Source: Acidobacteriota bacterium
GTDB lineage: Bacteria; Acidobacteriota; Thermoanaerobaculia; Multivoradales; Multivoraceae
Reading direction: 5' to 3'
Assembly (NCBI GenBank): GCA_028875725.1
Contig: JAPPCR010000006.1
Span: 460,134-524,133 of the forward strand
DNA length: 64,000 bases
How positions within the stretch are numbered: position 1 is the first letter of the stretch; every line of letters begins with the position of its first letter. Position numbers and translations under genes: made by a program. Positions 24,669-33,107 of this stretch are shown piece by piece. Below the pieces are notes generated by a model that was given only the letters and a program-made list of their open reading frames with translations, searched no databases and had not been told where the DNA came from.

Positions 24669-26039
24669 TTATGGAACTGCCGTCGGTTGGGCCTGGAACG
24701 GAGTCTTGCGGCGACGCCGGGGAACGCTTCCGGCCGCCTCGTGGAGTTCGGCGAACGACTCCGCGAGCAGGTCCGGCAGCGTCTCGGCGTCGGGGCAGCC
24801 TCGCTCGTCCACGGTGAGACCGACGTGCAGTGACTGGTTGTAGGCGAAGAACGCGCAGGAGAGGCCCTGGCCGAAGCCGAGGGGCCAGGAAGGCGTGTAG
24901 CCGGAGAGAGGTCGGCCGGCCAGGAACTGCGGGATCTGGGGGCCGTTGGCGTTGGCTACCGTGAGGTGGAACGGCGGCCGAACGGAGGAAGTCATCGCGA
25001 GCGCGGCGGCCGCCAGGGGACCCGCGGCCTGTTGCATGCCGGTGAAACGGGACAGCACGTCCGCTACCCGGGCAGCTCGCAGCAGCCGCGCGAGCTGATG
25101 CACCGAGCGCAGCCGGGCGGCGGCGCCGACCTCGAGGGGAACCTCGATGGGCAGCAGGCTTCGCCGCTTCCGTTCGTGCTCCGGAATGTCGGTGGCCAGC
25201 GCGACCCGGAGGCTGCGCCCGTGGATGGAGACCCCTCTGGCGGTGAGGTAGCGCTGCAGTGCGCCACCGGCCAGGGCGACGACCAGATCCGAAAGCGTGC
25301 CTCCCAGCCGGGCGCGTATCGCACGGATGTCGCCGTAGGGGAACGCGGTCCGGATCAGGCGTCGCCGCCCACTCAACTGTCCGTTGAACGGCAGTGGCAG
25401 CGGCGGGAGACCCAGGTCGGGCATCGTCTCGCTCAAGGTCAGAAAGGCGGTTCGTGTCTCCTCCGAGGAGAGTTCCTGGAGGCCCGCCATCAGGTCCTGG
25501 CTGGTCCGTGTCCAGTTCTCGAACCACTCGGTCGGTCGGGCTTCGGAGCGGACGCCATTGGTGGCCGGACCGGCGGCCTTCTTCTCGTCGACTTCCGTGC
25601 CGCTCGCGAAGAGCGCGTGGAAGAAGTCGCCCGTCGCCAGACCGTCCGCCGCGACCAGGTGCGACTTGACCAGGAGGGCGTCGCCGGCGTCGTGGTAGCC
25701 GGGCGCCAGATGAAGCTCCCACAATGGCCGGCCCGGGTCGAGCGGCTTGCTGAGGGCCTCATCGAGCGCGGACACGGGGTTGCCGTTCGAGACGACGTGA
25801 AGGTGTTCCCCGAGCTCGAAGGGCGCCGAGCGCCAGCGCTGCGGGCCGTAGCGTGACCCTTCGACGCGGAGGCAGAAGCGGGGGAGTCTGCGCAGCCGGG
25901 TCATCCAGTGGAGAAGCTCCTGCCGGTCGATCTCGCCGGAGACCAGCGCGAGACCCGCGACGTGTAGCCCGGGGCTGCGGCGCTCCAGGTTCCAGAGGAC
26001 GGCCTGGTCAGGCGTCAGGAGGGCGTCGGCGACGCTCAC
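24669..26039 (-). CDS. WS/DGAT-family protein with degenerate active-site motif
   Basis: A 456-residue member of the wax ester synthase/diacylglycerol acyltransferase family. Supporting blocks are LTPDQAVLWNLERRSPGLHV at the N-terminus, LSDLVVALAGGALQRYL and PPFHLTVANANGPQ. The catalytic HHxxxDG is altered: the sequence reads VKSHLVAADG, so the second (catalytic) His is Leu. It starts at GTG 26039, overlapping the lipase stop as GTGA. It may be an inactive partner or regulator of the intact paralogue at 26857-28392, or it may act on a different substrate. Confidence 0.75.
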   Translation of the reverse strand: MSVADALLTPDQAVLWNLERRSPGLHVAGLALVSGEIDRQELLHWMTRLRRLPRFCLRVEGSRYGPQRWRSAPFELGEHLHVVSNGNPVSALDEALSKPLDPGRPLWELHLAPGYHDAGDALLVKSHLVAADGLATGDFFHALFASGTEVDEKKAAGPATNGVRSEARPTEWFENWTRTSQDLMAGLQELSSEETRTAFLTLSETMPDLGLPPLPLPFNGQLSGRRRLIRTAFPYGDIRAIRARLGGTLSDLVVALAGGALQRYLTARGVSIHGRSLRVALATDIPEHERKRRSLLPIEVPLEVGAAARLRSVHQLARLLRAARVADVLSRFTGMQQAAGPLAAAALAMTSSVRPPFHLTVANANGPQIPQFLAGRPLSGYTPSWPLGFGQGLSCAFFAYNQSLHVGLTVDERGCPDAETLPDLLAESFAELHEAAGSVPRRRRKTPFQAQPTAVP

Positions 26040-26857
26040 GGGCTGGTCTCCCGATCCAGTGCGGGGCTCGGATGGCGCTTCAGGAAGCGGGCGAGGTGGT
26101 AGTAGGCGAGGGGATTGGCGGCCAGGCCGGAGTGGGTGCCGGGGACTTCGCGGTTCTGTGCCGGGTCGTGAAGCCGGGTGTAGCGCCAGGCGACGACGCC
26201 GTCCCGCCGCGTGAAGATGGCGAGTTGCGGCACCTCGTCCGGGAACGTGCTCTGAACCGCGCGAACGAGGTCGCAGCGGCAGTCGCCGGAGAAGCAGGCG
26301 GGCTCCCGGGCGTCGTCCTGGTCGACGACGCGGCGGCGAACGGCTTCCGCCATGCGCATCACCAGGGGATGTGAGCGGACGCCGCGGATCGGCGAGCCCA
26401 TTGTCGTGACGGACGCGATCAGGTCCGGACGCAGGCACGCCACGCCGCGCGACAGCATGCCCCCCAGGCTGTGGCCGACCAGGTGAACCCGGCGGCCCGT
26501 CTTGCCGGCGGTCTCCTCGAGCGTTTCGACCAGCCGGCCGCCCAGGCGCTCGAGGCAGTCGGCGTTGTGCCCGATGCCGGAGGGATGGGCGCGATAGCCG
26601 ATGCGGCGGAGCCAACCGCGCATCGGCGCCAGGTAACCGTCGGTGCCGGTGAAGCCGGGAACGACGATGACCGCGGCGCCGTCGCCGCGCGGCGCGCCGA
26701 TGCCGTGGAAGATCGGCGTGAACGGCAGGAAGGAGAACTCTACGGCCGCGAACGCCTCGCGCCACAGCGGCAGGGCCGCCGGCACCGAGTCCCGCAGGAG
26801 ACGCGGGTTCACGTTCCAGATCGGACTGGTCCGTGGGCGTCGGGCCGATGCCGTCAC
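26036..26857 (-). CDS. Lipase-like alpha/beta hydrolase
   Basis: A 273-residue alpha/beta hydrolase, probably acting on acyl esters. The nucleophile elbow is VHLVGHSLGGMLSRG, the oxyanion strand is AAVIVVPGFTGTDGYL, and the C-terminal His candidate is in VPGTHSGLAANP. No signal peptide is evident. GTG 26857 shares one base with the preceding TAG, and the following gene starts inside its stop codon. It lies between two WS/DGAT genes, so a role in storage-lipid turnover or acyl-donor supply is plausible. Confidence 0.75.
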   Translation of the reverse strand: MTASARRPRTSPIWNVNPRLLRDSVPAALPLWREAFAAVEFSFLPFTPIFHGIGAPRGDGAAVIVVPGFTGTDGYLAPMRGWLRRIGYRAHPSGIGHNADCLERLGGRLVETLEETAGKTGRRVHLVGHSLGGMLSRGVACLRPDLIASVTTMGSPIRGVRSHPLVMRMAEAVRRRVVDQDDAREPACFSGDCRCDLVRAVQSTFPDEVPQLAIFTRRDGVVAWRYTRLHDPAQNREVPGTHSGLAANPLAYYHLARFLKRHPSPALDRETSP

Positions 26858-28392
26858 TAGGCGACGCCTCGGAGGGGATCGTCCGGGTCGGACGTCGCGT
26901 CCGGGTCGGAGGCGGTAACGAGTTCGGGCGTGGCAGGCGGCTCGGGAGCCTCCGCCTCGGGCGCCGCGGAGGCGAAGCAACGTGCCCCCAGCGGCTCCTC
27001 GTCCTCCACGCCGGCCGCCTCGCGGAGTTCGGCGTAGGACTCTTCCAGACACTCGGCGAGTCGCCAGGCGTCGGGGATCAGCTTCGCGTCTACCGTCATT
27101 CCCAGGGTAATCCGCTGGTTGTAGCTCAGGATGGCCACGAACAGACCGATGTTGTTCGAGACGATGCCCAGCGGCAGCCAGTCGACCAGCTTGTGGCGGC
27201 CGAAGTAGAGCGGGATCATCGGCCCGGGCACGTTCGTCGACACGGTGTTGAACAGGGTCTGGGAGAAGGGCATCGTCGCGCCGATCGCGGCCATGAGCGG
27301 CGGCACCCGTTCGCCGAACTGGGTCATCTGGTAGAAGGCCTTCGCCTGTCCGGCTTCCTTCAGCCTGTTCATCGCCTCCCGTTCCTTGCCGAGGCGTTCG
27401 ACGGGATCGTCGACGCCGACGAAGAGCGGTGCGATCATGTTCGAGACGAGATTGCCGAGCTGGCCTCGTTCGTCCTTCTGGCGCATGCTGACGGGACACA
27501 TGGCGCGCAGTTCGAGTCCCTTCGGGTCCTGGCCGCGGGCCCGCAGGTACCGGCCGATGCCGCCGGCGAGCACGGTGAGCACGACGTCGTTCACGGTGCC
27601 GCCGAGGGCCGACTTCACGGCGCGCATCGCCGGGAAGGAGAACTGGGCCCAGGCGAAGCCGCGCTCCTTGCTCACCGGCCGGTTGAAGATGGTGCGCGGG
27701 GCCGGGGCGGCGGCCGGCAGGGTCGCGGTGCTGGCAGCCACCATCTCGCGCATGCGATCGGCCACCAGGTTGGGCCGCATGGCGTCGAAGGCGGCGTCGC
27801 TCCACGACCGGCTCAGCTCGCCGAGACGATGCTGCATGGCCTCCTGGAGCAGGCTCAGGGAGTCGGGCAGCGGCTTCGGCGCCCAGGTCTCGGCCGTAGG
27901 CTCCGGCAACTCGTCCGTGGGCGAGAGGTCGCTCAGCACCATCGACAGATCGACTCCCGAGACGCCGTCGACCATCGCGTGGTGGATCTTCCAGACCACC
28001 GCGGTGTGGCCGGGAATGCCCCGCAGCAGAATCCCCTTCCAGAGCGGCCGGTTCCGGTCGAGCATTCCGCTGTACGCCTCGGCGGCGGCGCTGGCGAGCA
28101 CCTGGTGGTCGGCGTCCTCCGGGATCCAGACTTCCTCGACGTGATTCTCCAGGTTGAACGACGGGTCGTCCACCCACGCCGGGTGGGAGACGAGGAAGGG
28201 CGGGAACAGCACGCGCTGGCGGTAGCGCGGCAGCAGGTGCATGCGGGCCGCAATCTGCTCGACCATGTACTCGCGCGAGAATTCGCCTTCGTAGACCATG
28301 CAGCCGCCGATGTGCATCGTCTCGTTGGGGCGTTCGACATAGAGGAAGGTGGCGTCGAGAGGGGTCAGGAATCGGTTCAATTCCGTGGCCAT
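26857..28392 (-). CDS. Wax ester synthase/diacylglycerol O-acyltransferase (WS/DGAT)
   Basis: A 511-residue acyl-CoA-dependent acyltransferase making wax esters or triacylglycerol. The catalytic motif is intact (VWKIHHAMVDGVSGVDL). Family blocks LTPLDATFLYVERPNETMHI, NDVVLTVLAGGIGRYLRARG, and NVPGPMIPLYFGRHKLVDW are present. A GGAG ribosome-binding site precedes the ATG. First gene of an operon with lipase, degenerate WS/DGAT, phasin and GNAT. An acidic Pro/Glu/Asp-rich tail of about 60 residues follows the domain. Confidence 0.88.
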   Translation of the reverse strand: MATELNRFLTPLDATFLYVERPNETMHIGGCMVYEGEFSREYMVEQIAARMHLLPRYRQRVLFPPFLVSHPAWVDDPSFNLENHVEEVWIPEDADHQVLASAAAEAYSGMLDRNRPLWKGILLRGIPGHTAVVWKIHHAMVDGVSGVDLSMVLSDLSPTDELPEPTAETWAPKPLPDSLSLLQEAMQHRLGELSRSWSDAAFDAMRPNLVADRMREMVAASTATLPAAAPAPRTIFNRPVSKERGFAWAQFSFPAMRAVKSALGGTVNDVVLTVLAGGIGRYLRARGQDPKGLELRAMCPVSMRQKDERGQLGNLVSNMIAPLFVGVDDPVERLGKEREAMNRLKEAGQAKAFYQMTQFGERVPPLMAAIGATMPFSQTLFNTVSTNVPGPMIPLYFGRHKLVDWLPLGIVSNNIGLFVAILSYNQRITLGMTVDAKLIPDAWRLAECLEESYAELREAAGVEDEEPLGARCFASAAPEAEAPEPPATPELVTASDPDATSDPDDPLRGVA

Positions 28393-28432
28393 TTTGTGGT
28401 CTCCAGAACGGGCGGATCACATGTGGGGAGGG

Positions 28433-28487
28433 GCTTTGCTGCGCTGCTTGCTGCAACGCAGCAGAAGCCTCGCACAGAAGCGTGCGA
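28433..28487. terminator. Two stem-loops between the WS/DGAT and GT39 genes
   Basis: Stem-loop one pairs about 28433-28443 with 28457-28468 around CTGCTTGCTGCAA, with slight mismatches. Stem-loop two is a 6-bp stem, 28470-28475 with 28482-28487. They lie after the GT39 stop on the minus strand and also in the 5' leader of the WS/DGAT gene. They could terminate one and structure the other. No T-run is seen. Confidence 0.4.
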
Positions 28488-28504
28488 TTGGCAAGGGTTG
28501 GCCC

Positions 28505-30511
28505 CTAGCCAGGCCGCCGCCAGTAGAACCTGGTGACGTCGATGACCTCGCGCGTCGGCTCGACCAGGATTCGGACCGGTGACCGCGGCGGTTCAAAGCG
28601 CGGCGTCAGGCAGCGGCGTCGTTCCCTGCCTCTCTGGGTGTGCCGGCAGGGCATTGAATCGCCGGCGACTTCGATCGAGATCCGTACGTCGTCCCGGGTG
28701 GGTGTGCGCACAGCGATCTCCAGCGATACGAGGTGTCGGGCTGCTTCGGCGGTGCCGGCTTGCGGGTGGAGAGCGGCCGGGTCGATGTCGTAGAGCCCTT
28801 CGCCCGCTGCGGAGAAGCCAGCGGCTGCGGGCGGTTCGACCGCAGCGAAGGAATGGCGGACAAGGACTACGGGCTCTCCGCGCAGCCGGAACAGACTCGG
28901 TTCGAAGCGCTGGACGGTGGCGCCGGGCCGTTCCGCGGTCAGTTCCCGGTAGACGGAGTCCTGGCCGGGCGCGAGGCGCGAAGCCGGGAACAGCAGGACG
29001 TCCGCGGCTTGCCACTCGTACGCGGACTCGGCCGCGATGTTCTCCGTGCGGATCAGCGTGGAGACGTAGTTCCCGTCCCAGATCCGGGGGTCGAAATCCT
29101 GGATCCCGAGCGGCAGTTCGGAGATGAAGGTCCTTCCCCTGAGCGGTTTGGGCCTGCCCGCCGTGCGGGCCGCTTCCGCGGACGTCAGGGGGACGTTCAC
29201 GTCGTACACCGTGGCATGGACGAACCGGGCCTTGTCGAGGCCGGCGAGTCCGGCGACGGTCGCGAGGATGGCGAGGCCGGCGACCGTGAACCGGGTCTCG
29301 GGCAGGGCGCGTGCGGCGCTTGCCAGCCGGCCGATGAACCAGGCGCCGGCCAGGGCCACGACGGGGGCCACGATCAACCAGTTCGGCGGCTTCGGATAGC
29401 GGGTGACGATCCACAGCGAGCCGACGTAGCCGCCGAAGAGGACGGCCAGGATCCAGGCGTCTCCGGCGGTTGCGTCTCCGGCCGCGCCCGGCAGGGGTCG
29501 ACTGAACCCGCGCCGGGAGCGGACTGCGAGAACGAACATCCAGCCCAGGCCGAGGAGCCCGCATGCACCCAGTACGGGGCTGAAGTAGACGCTGCCGGCG
29601 AGGCTGGTCACCGCGTTCAGCGGTTGGTCGAAGAGGCCCGCGCCGACTTCGGCGAGCCGTTCCCGGTAGTGACTCACAGTGTTGCCGAGATGGCGCCGGT
29701 ACATCTCGGGCGCCAGGACCAGCCAGGGATTGAGCAGGAGCAGCAAGCCCGCACCGCCGGCGGCCGCGACCGCGGTGCGGCGGAACAGCAGGCCGATGTC
29801 GCGGACGCCGCCCAGGGCGATGGCGAGGAGCAGCGGCAACGCGAGCGCCGCGCCGTTCCACTTGGCGGCGGCCGTGGCGCCGACCATGGCGCCGGCGATC
29901 GCGTACGCCCGGAGACCCTCGCTTCGCCGCGCGGCGAGGATCGCGTAGAGGGTCAGCGCGGCGGTCAGGACCAGCATGATGTCGGGCTTGAACACCCCCG
30001 ATTGCCGCAGGTGCCAGGGGGCGACGGCGAGCAGGGAGGCCGCGCCCAGGCCCACCCAGGGACCGAACAGCCGCCGTCCGATCAGGAACACGACGAACAG
30101 CGAGGCGGTGCCCAGAAGGGTCTGAATGATCCGGGAGTACCGCACGGCGATCCGGGTGAGATATGGCCGCCCATCCGGCGCGATCCTGAACGTGGTAGGC
30201 CAGGAGGAGAGCGATGGCAGCGAGCGAGCCGTCTCGTACACCTTGAGGGTCGCCGCGTGGGGCAGGTAGGAGAGCGTCGGATAGTGGGTGCGTACCGGCC
30301 GCCACTGGTCGTGAGCCACGATCGCGGCGACGTTGCCGGCGTTGTAGCGCTCGTCCCAGAGCCGGTTCATCGTGGGGTCCGGCCAACTGAAGAGCACGCG
30401 GACGGCGAGTGCCCACAGGAGCAGCAGGCCGAGGAGCCACTTCTGCAGCCTGGTCGTGGAGGGCGAGATCCCTTCCGGGTCCCGGTGGCTCGCCGCCTCT
30501 GCCGCGTTCAT
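28505..30511 (-). CDS. GT39-family (ArnT/PMT-like) membrane glycosyltransferase
   Basis: A 668-residue polytopic inner-membrane protein using polyprenyl-phosphate sugar donors. The first periplasmic loop holds the acidic motif (NRLWDERYNAGNVAAIVAHDQ). About ten to twelve hydrophobic segments follow, including LIGRRLFGPWVGLGAASLLA and VAAAGGAGLLLLLNPWLVLA. A C-terminal soluble domain spans roughly residues 430-668. It starts 4 bases after the aminotransferase stop and is the last gene of that operon. Acceptor unknown. Confidence 0.75.
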   Translation of the reverse strand: MNAAEAASHRDPEGISPSTTRLQKWLLGLLLLWALAVRVLFSWPDPTMNRLWDERYNAGNVAAIVAHDQWRPVRTHYPTLSYLPHAATLKVYETARSLPSLSSWPTTFRIAPDGRPYLTRIAVRYSRIIQTLLGTASLFVVFLIGRRLFGPWVGLGAASLLAVAPWHLRQSGVFKPDIMLVLTAALTLYAILAARRSEGLRAYAIAGAMVGATAAAKWNGAALALPLLLAIALGGVRDIGLLFRRTAVAAAGGAGLLLLLNPWLVLAPEMYRRHLGNTVSHYRERLAEVGAGLFDQPLNAVTSLAGSVYFSPVLGACGLLGLGWMFVLAVRSRRGFSRPLPGAAGDATAGDAWILAVLFGGYVGSLWIVTRYPKPPNWLIVAPVVALAGAWFIGRLASAARALPETRFTVAGLAILATVAGLAGLDKARFVHATVYDVNVPLTSAEAARTAGRPKPLRGRTFISELPLGIQDFDPRIWDGNYVSTLIRTENIAAESAYEWQAADVLLFPASRLAPGQDSVYRELTAERPGATVQRFEPSLFRLRGEPVVLVRHSFAAVEPPAAAGFSAAGEGLYDIDPAALHPQAGTAEAARHLVSLEIAVRTPTRDDVRISIEVAGDSMPCRHTQRGRERRRCLTPRFEPPRSPVRILVEPTREVIDVTRFYWRRPG

Positions 30512-30515
30512 CGCG

Positions 30516-31415
30516 TCAACGCAGGATGGGGTAACCGCTCACGGCGGTCAGCTCGCGGAACAGGCCCTGCAGCCGTTCTAGCACCGGCCGCTCGCTACCG
30601 CCGATCGGACGGCCATCGACGTCCGTGACCGCCACGAGTTCGCCCATCGTGCCGGTGCAGAACGCCTCGTCGGCGCGGTAGAGCTCGGCCTGTGTGTAGT
30701 CGGTCACCTCATGGGGGATGCCGTTCTCCCGGCAGAGGTCGAGTACCGTCGACCGGGTCACTCCCTCCGGGCAGGCGTGGCAGCGGCTGGTCACCACGAC
30801 GCCGCCGCGCACCAGGAAGACGTGGGTCGCGTTCGTTTCCGCGACGAATCCCTGGCGGTCGAGCATCAGGGCGTCGTCGGCGCCGGCGGCGTTCGCCTCG
30901 ATCTTGGCCATGATGGACTGGATCAGGTTGTTGTGGTGGATCTTCGGATCCATGCAGTCGGGCGGAAAGCGGCGGATCGACGAGGTCATCAGCCGGATCG
31001 GCTGCGAGCCGTACACCGGCGCCTTGTGCTCGGCGAGGACGATCAGGGTGGGGCCGGCGGTGTTGAGCCGCGGGTCCATGCCGGAAGTGATCTTGACGCC
31101 GCGGGTCAGGGTCAGGCGGATGTGGACGTTGTCCCGCATCCCGTTCGCCTCCAGGGTGCGGCGGATCTCGTCGATGATCTCCTGGTGTGACGGGATCTCC
31201 GCGAAGGCCAGAGCCAGCGCCGAGTGGCGGAGGCGGTCCAGGTGCTGCTCGAGCTTGAAGATGCGGCCGTCGTACAGGCGAAGCCCCTCCCAGACGGCGT
31301 CGCCGCCCTGGACGGCGGAATCGAACGGGCTGATGCCCGCCTGGTCACGGTGGATCAGCTCGCCGTTGATGTTGACGAGCAGGTCCCGGTTCCTGGGGTC
31401 GGCCTTCTGCAGCAT
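30516..31415 (-). CDS. Class IV aminotransferase (branched-chain aminotransferase-like)
   Basis: A 299-residue PLP enzyme of fold type IV, related to IlvE and D-amino acid aminotransferase. The catalytic Lys is in MDPKIHHNNLIQSIMAKIEA, the Glu of the PLP pyridine site in GFVAETNATHVFLV, and the C-terminal block is EAFCTGTMGELVAVTDVDGR. The exact amino acid is not determinable. It is linked to a sulfotransferase-like gene 43 bases upstream, an arrangement echoed by fused plant proteins, which suggests a role outside standard leucine/valine synthesis. Confidence 0.82.
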   Translation of the reverse strand: MLQKADPRNRDLLVNINGELIHRDQAGISPFDSAVQGGDAVWEGLRLYDGRIFKLEQHLDRLRHSALALAFAEIPSHQEIIDEIRRTLEANGMRDNVHIRLTLTRGVKITSGMDPRLNTAGPTLIVLAEHKAPVYGSQPIRLMTSSIRRFPPDCMDPKIHHNNLIQSIMAKIEANAAGADDALMLDRQGFVAETNATHVFLVRGGVVVTSRCHACPEGVTRSTVLDLCRENGIPHEVTDYTQAELYRADEAFCTGTMGELVAVTDVDGRPIGGSERPVLERLQGLFRELTAVSGYPILR

Positions 31416-31458
31416 GGGGAGTTCGCTGGCGGTTGGGGACGGGATCAGAAGACGAGGC

Positions 31459-32202
31459 TCAGAAGCGGAGACGATGCGCGGCGAGGTGATCGTAGTGGTT
31501 TTGGCACTCTGCGAGCACGTCGTCCAGGAACTCCGGGACCGGCTCGTTCTTGGGCCGGTAGGGCGCGAAGCCCGTGCTCTTCTCGACCGCACCGTACCAG
31601 TGCGGCGCCCAGATGCCGTCCGTCTCACGGCGGCCGGCCGGCCAGCTCATCATCTCCTCGTCGAACTCCGCGCCGACCGCGCTGCACAGGCTCTGGAGGC
31701 CCGCGCGGGGGTTCCGCAGCACGTCGGCCGAGTCGACCACCGCCGGGGCCCGGCCGAGCCGCCCGCATTCCAGGTCGAAGAGCTCCCGCTGCTGGGGCAA
31801 GCCGGTATCGGGCAGCTTCGGCCGCGGGAGAATGTGGATCAGCGACGTCAGCATCTCCGCCGGGTCGCGGATCAGGAAGACGTTGGTGAGCTTCGCCACC
31901 CAGGACCGGTCCGTTTCCGGCAGAAGGTGATGCGCCATGTGCTTTTGGTAGAAGACCGGCCGGCCTTCCGGCGCGTCCGCGGTCAGCCACTTCGTGACCC
32001 GGTCCAGGTCGCTGTCGTGGTGGGCCAGGATCTCCTCCCGGCCGGGATGATCGAGACCGTGCTCCAGCAAGTAGTTCGCGTAGAGGGGCTCGTCGCATAC
32101 GAAGGTGTCGTCGCGGTTTCCCCAGGCGCGCAGCATCGCGGTGGAGATGTTCCGGGGGCCGGACCACATCGCGATCCTCAGCACCTGTTGTTTGCCCGAC
32201 AT
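31459..32202 (-). CDS. Sulfotransferase-like P-loop protein
   Basis: A 247-residue cytoplasmic protein with the sulfotransferase fold. A 5'-phosphosulfate-binding loop is at the N-terminus (IAMWSGPRNISTAMLRAW) and a 3'-phosphate motif in FLIRDPAEMLTSLIHIL. The middle contains QKHMAHHLL, and the C-terminus has WYGAVEKSTGFAPY. It could transfer sulfate from PAPS, or bind a nucleotide without sulfation. ATG 32202 lies 17 bases after the PhyH gene stop. PAPS synthesis genes are not in this window. Confidence 0.7.
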   Translation of the reverse strand: MSGKQQVLRIAMWSGPRNISTAMLRAWGNRDDTFVCDEPLYANYLLEHGLDHPGREEILAHHDSDLDRVTKWLTADAPEGRPVFYQKHMAHHLLPETDRSWVAKLTNVFLIRDPAEMLTSLIHILPRPKLPDTGLPQQRELFDLECGRLGRAPAVVDSADVLRNPRAGLQSLCSAVGAEFDEEMMSWPAGRRETDGIWAPHWYGAVEKSTGFAPYRPKNEPVPEFLDDVLAECQNHYDHLAAHRLRF

Positions 32203-32219
32203 GGGTGTCGCCCTCCGGC

Positions 32220-33056
32220 TCAGGGTGCCGCTGCGGCGGCGGTCGCTCCGTAGCGCGACCGCATCTGTGCGAACACGGCGGTCATGTCGTTGTGGGTCGC
32301 TTCGGTCAGGAACCGCTGGGTCCACATGATCCGCGGTCGGGCGGAGACGTTTGGCGCCGCTGCGTGCAACAGGCGCATGTCCATCAGGTACACGTCGCCT
32401 CGCTCCCCGGTCATTTCGACGACCCGCAGGTCGGTGCCGTCGTACCGGACGGTCTCGCGCAGGAATCGACGGCGGTCGCCGGCCTGCTTCGACAGGAGTT
32501 CGCGGAAGTAAGGCTCGCGCCGCAGGCGGTCCGCGATCTGCCGGGAACCAAGCCACGGAATGTCGTACAGGAGCCGGTGACCGCCCTGGACGGCGACCGT
32601 GCCGCCGCCGCCCGCCTCGACCGTGTCGAGCAGGACGAATGTCTGCACGCCGGGGACGGTCCGGCGGTTCGGCAGTTTGGGCAGGTCGACATGCCAGATG
32701 TCGTGCGGAAGGGACCAGGCGCCCTGTTCCGGCAAGGTAAAGAGAAGCTGCGGCCACTTCATCATCGGTCTGGTCGCTCCCCCGGCCGCCGACTCGACTT
32801 CGGCCTCCAGCTCCGGCGTGGCCAGGTCGGCCAGCAGGTGCTCGTGCCTCAGCTCCTCCAGCAGCTTCTTGCTCTGGCGGCGGGAAGGAATGTGGGCCAT
32901 GCTCTCGATGCACCAGGCGTCCTTGCGGCGCATGCCTGCCTGTTCCAGCTTCCGATAGACCAGCCTCAGCACGGGAGCGGTCATCTGGTCTGGGAGCAAC
33001 CCGGGCAGCTTGACCAACCCCGTGGCCTCGAATCGTTCGCGATCGGTCCGGTTCAT
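32220..33056 (-). CDS. Phytanoyl-CoA dioxygenase (PhyH)-family Fe(II)/2-oxoglutarate oxygenase
   Basis: A 278-residue 2-oxoglutarate-dependent oxygenase. The facial-triad candidates are His and Asp in WHVDLPK and the distal His in DMRLLHAAAPN. An Arg for 2-oxoglutarate lies in RPRIMWTQRFLTE. First gene of the PhyH–sulfotransferase–aminotransferase–GT39 operon, so it probably hydroxylates a small metabolite handled by those enzymes. It diverges from the APH-like gene at 33108 across 51 bases. Confidence 0.78.
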   Translation of the reverse strand: MNRTDRERFEATGLVKLPGLLPDQMTAPVLRLVYRKLEQAGMRRKDAWCIESMAHIPSRRQSKKLLEELRHEHLLADLATPELEAEVESAAGGATRPMMKWPQLLFTLPEQGAWSLPHDIWHVDLPKLPNRRTVPGVQTFVLLDTVEAGGGGTVAVQGGHRLLYDIPWLGSRQIADRLRREPYFRELLSKQAGDRRRFLRETVRYDGTDLRVVEMTGERGDVYLMDMRLLHAAAPNVSARPRIMWTQRFLTEATHNDMTAVFAQMRSRYGATAAAAAP

Positions 33057-33107
33057 GGCGTCCTCGGATCAAGCATATGGCGTTCCCCCCGGTGATAGCT
33101 TGCGCCG

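Noticed and set aside
26036..28456. 806-codon frame containing the lipase
   Set aside because: The N-terminal 530 codons are a shadow of the WS/DGAT gene; the lipase begins at GTG 26857 in a TAGTG junction.
26833..28536. Plus-strand open frame of 567 codons
   Set aside because: Mirror frame of the WS/DGAT gene with its HHAMVDG motif; no recognisable domain on this strand.
28733..30628. Plus-strand open frame of 631 codons
   Set aside because: Antisense to the GT39 gene; low-complexity and charged, no domain.
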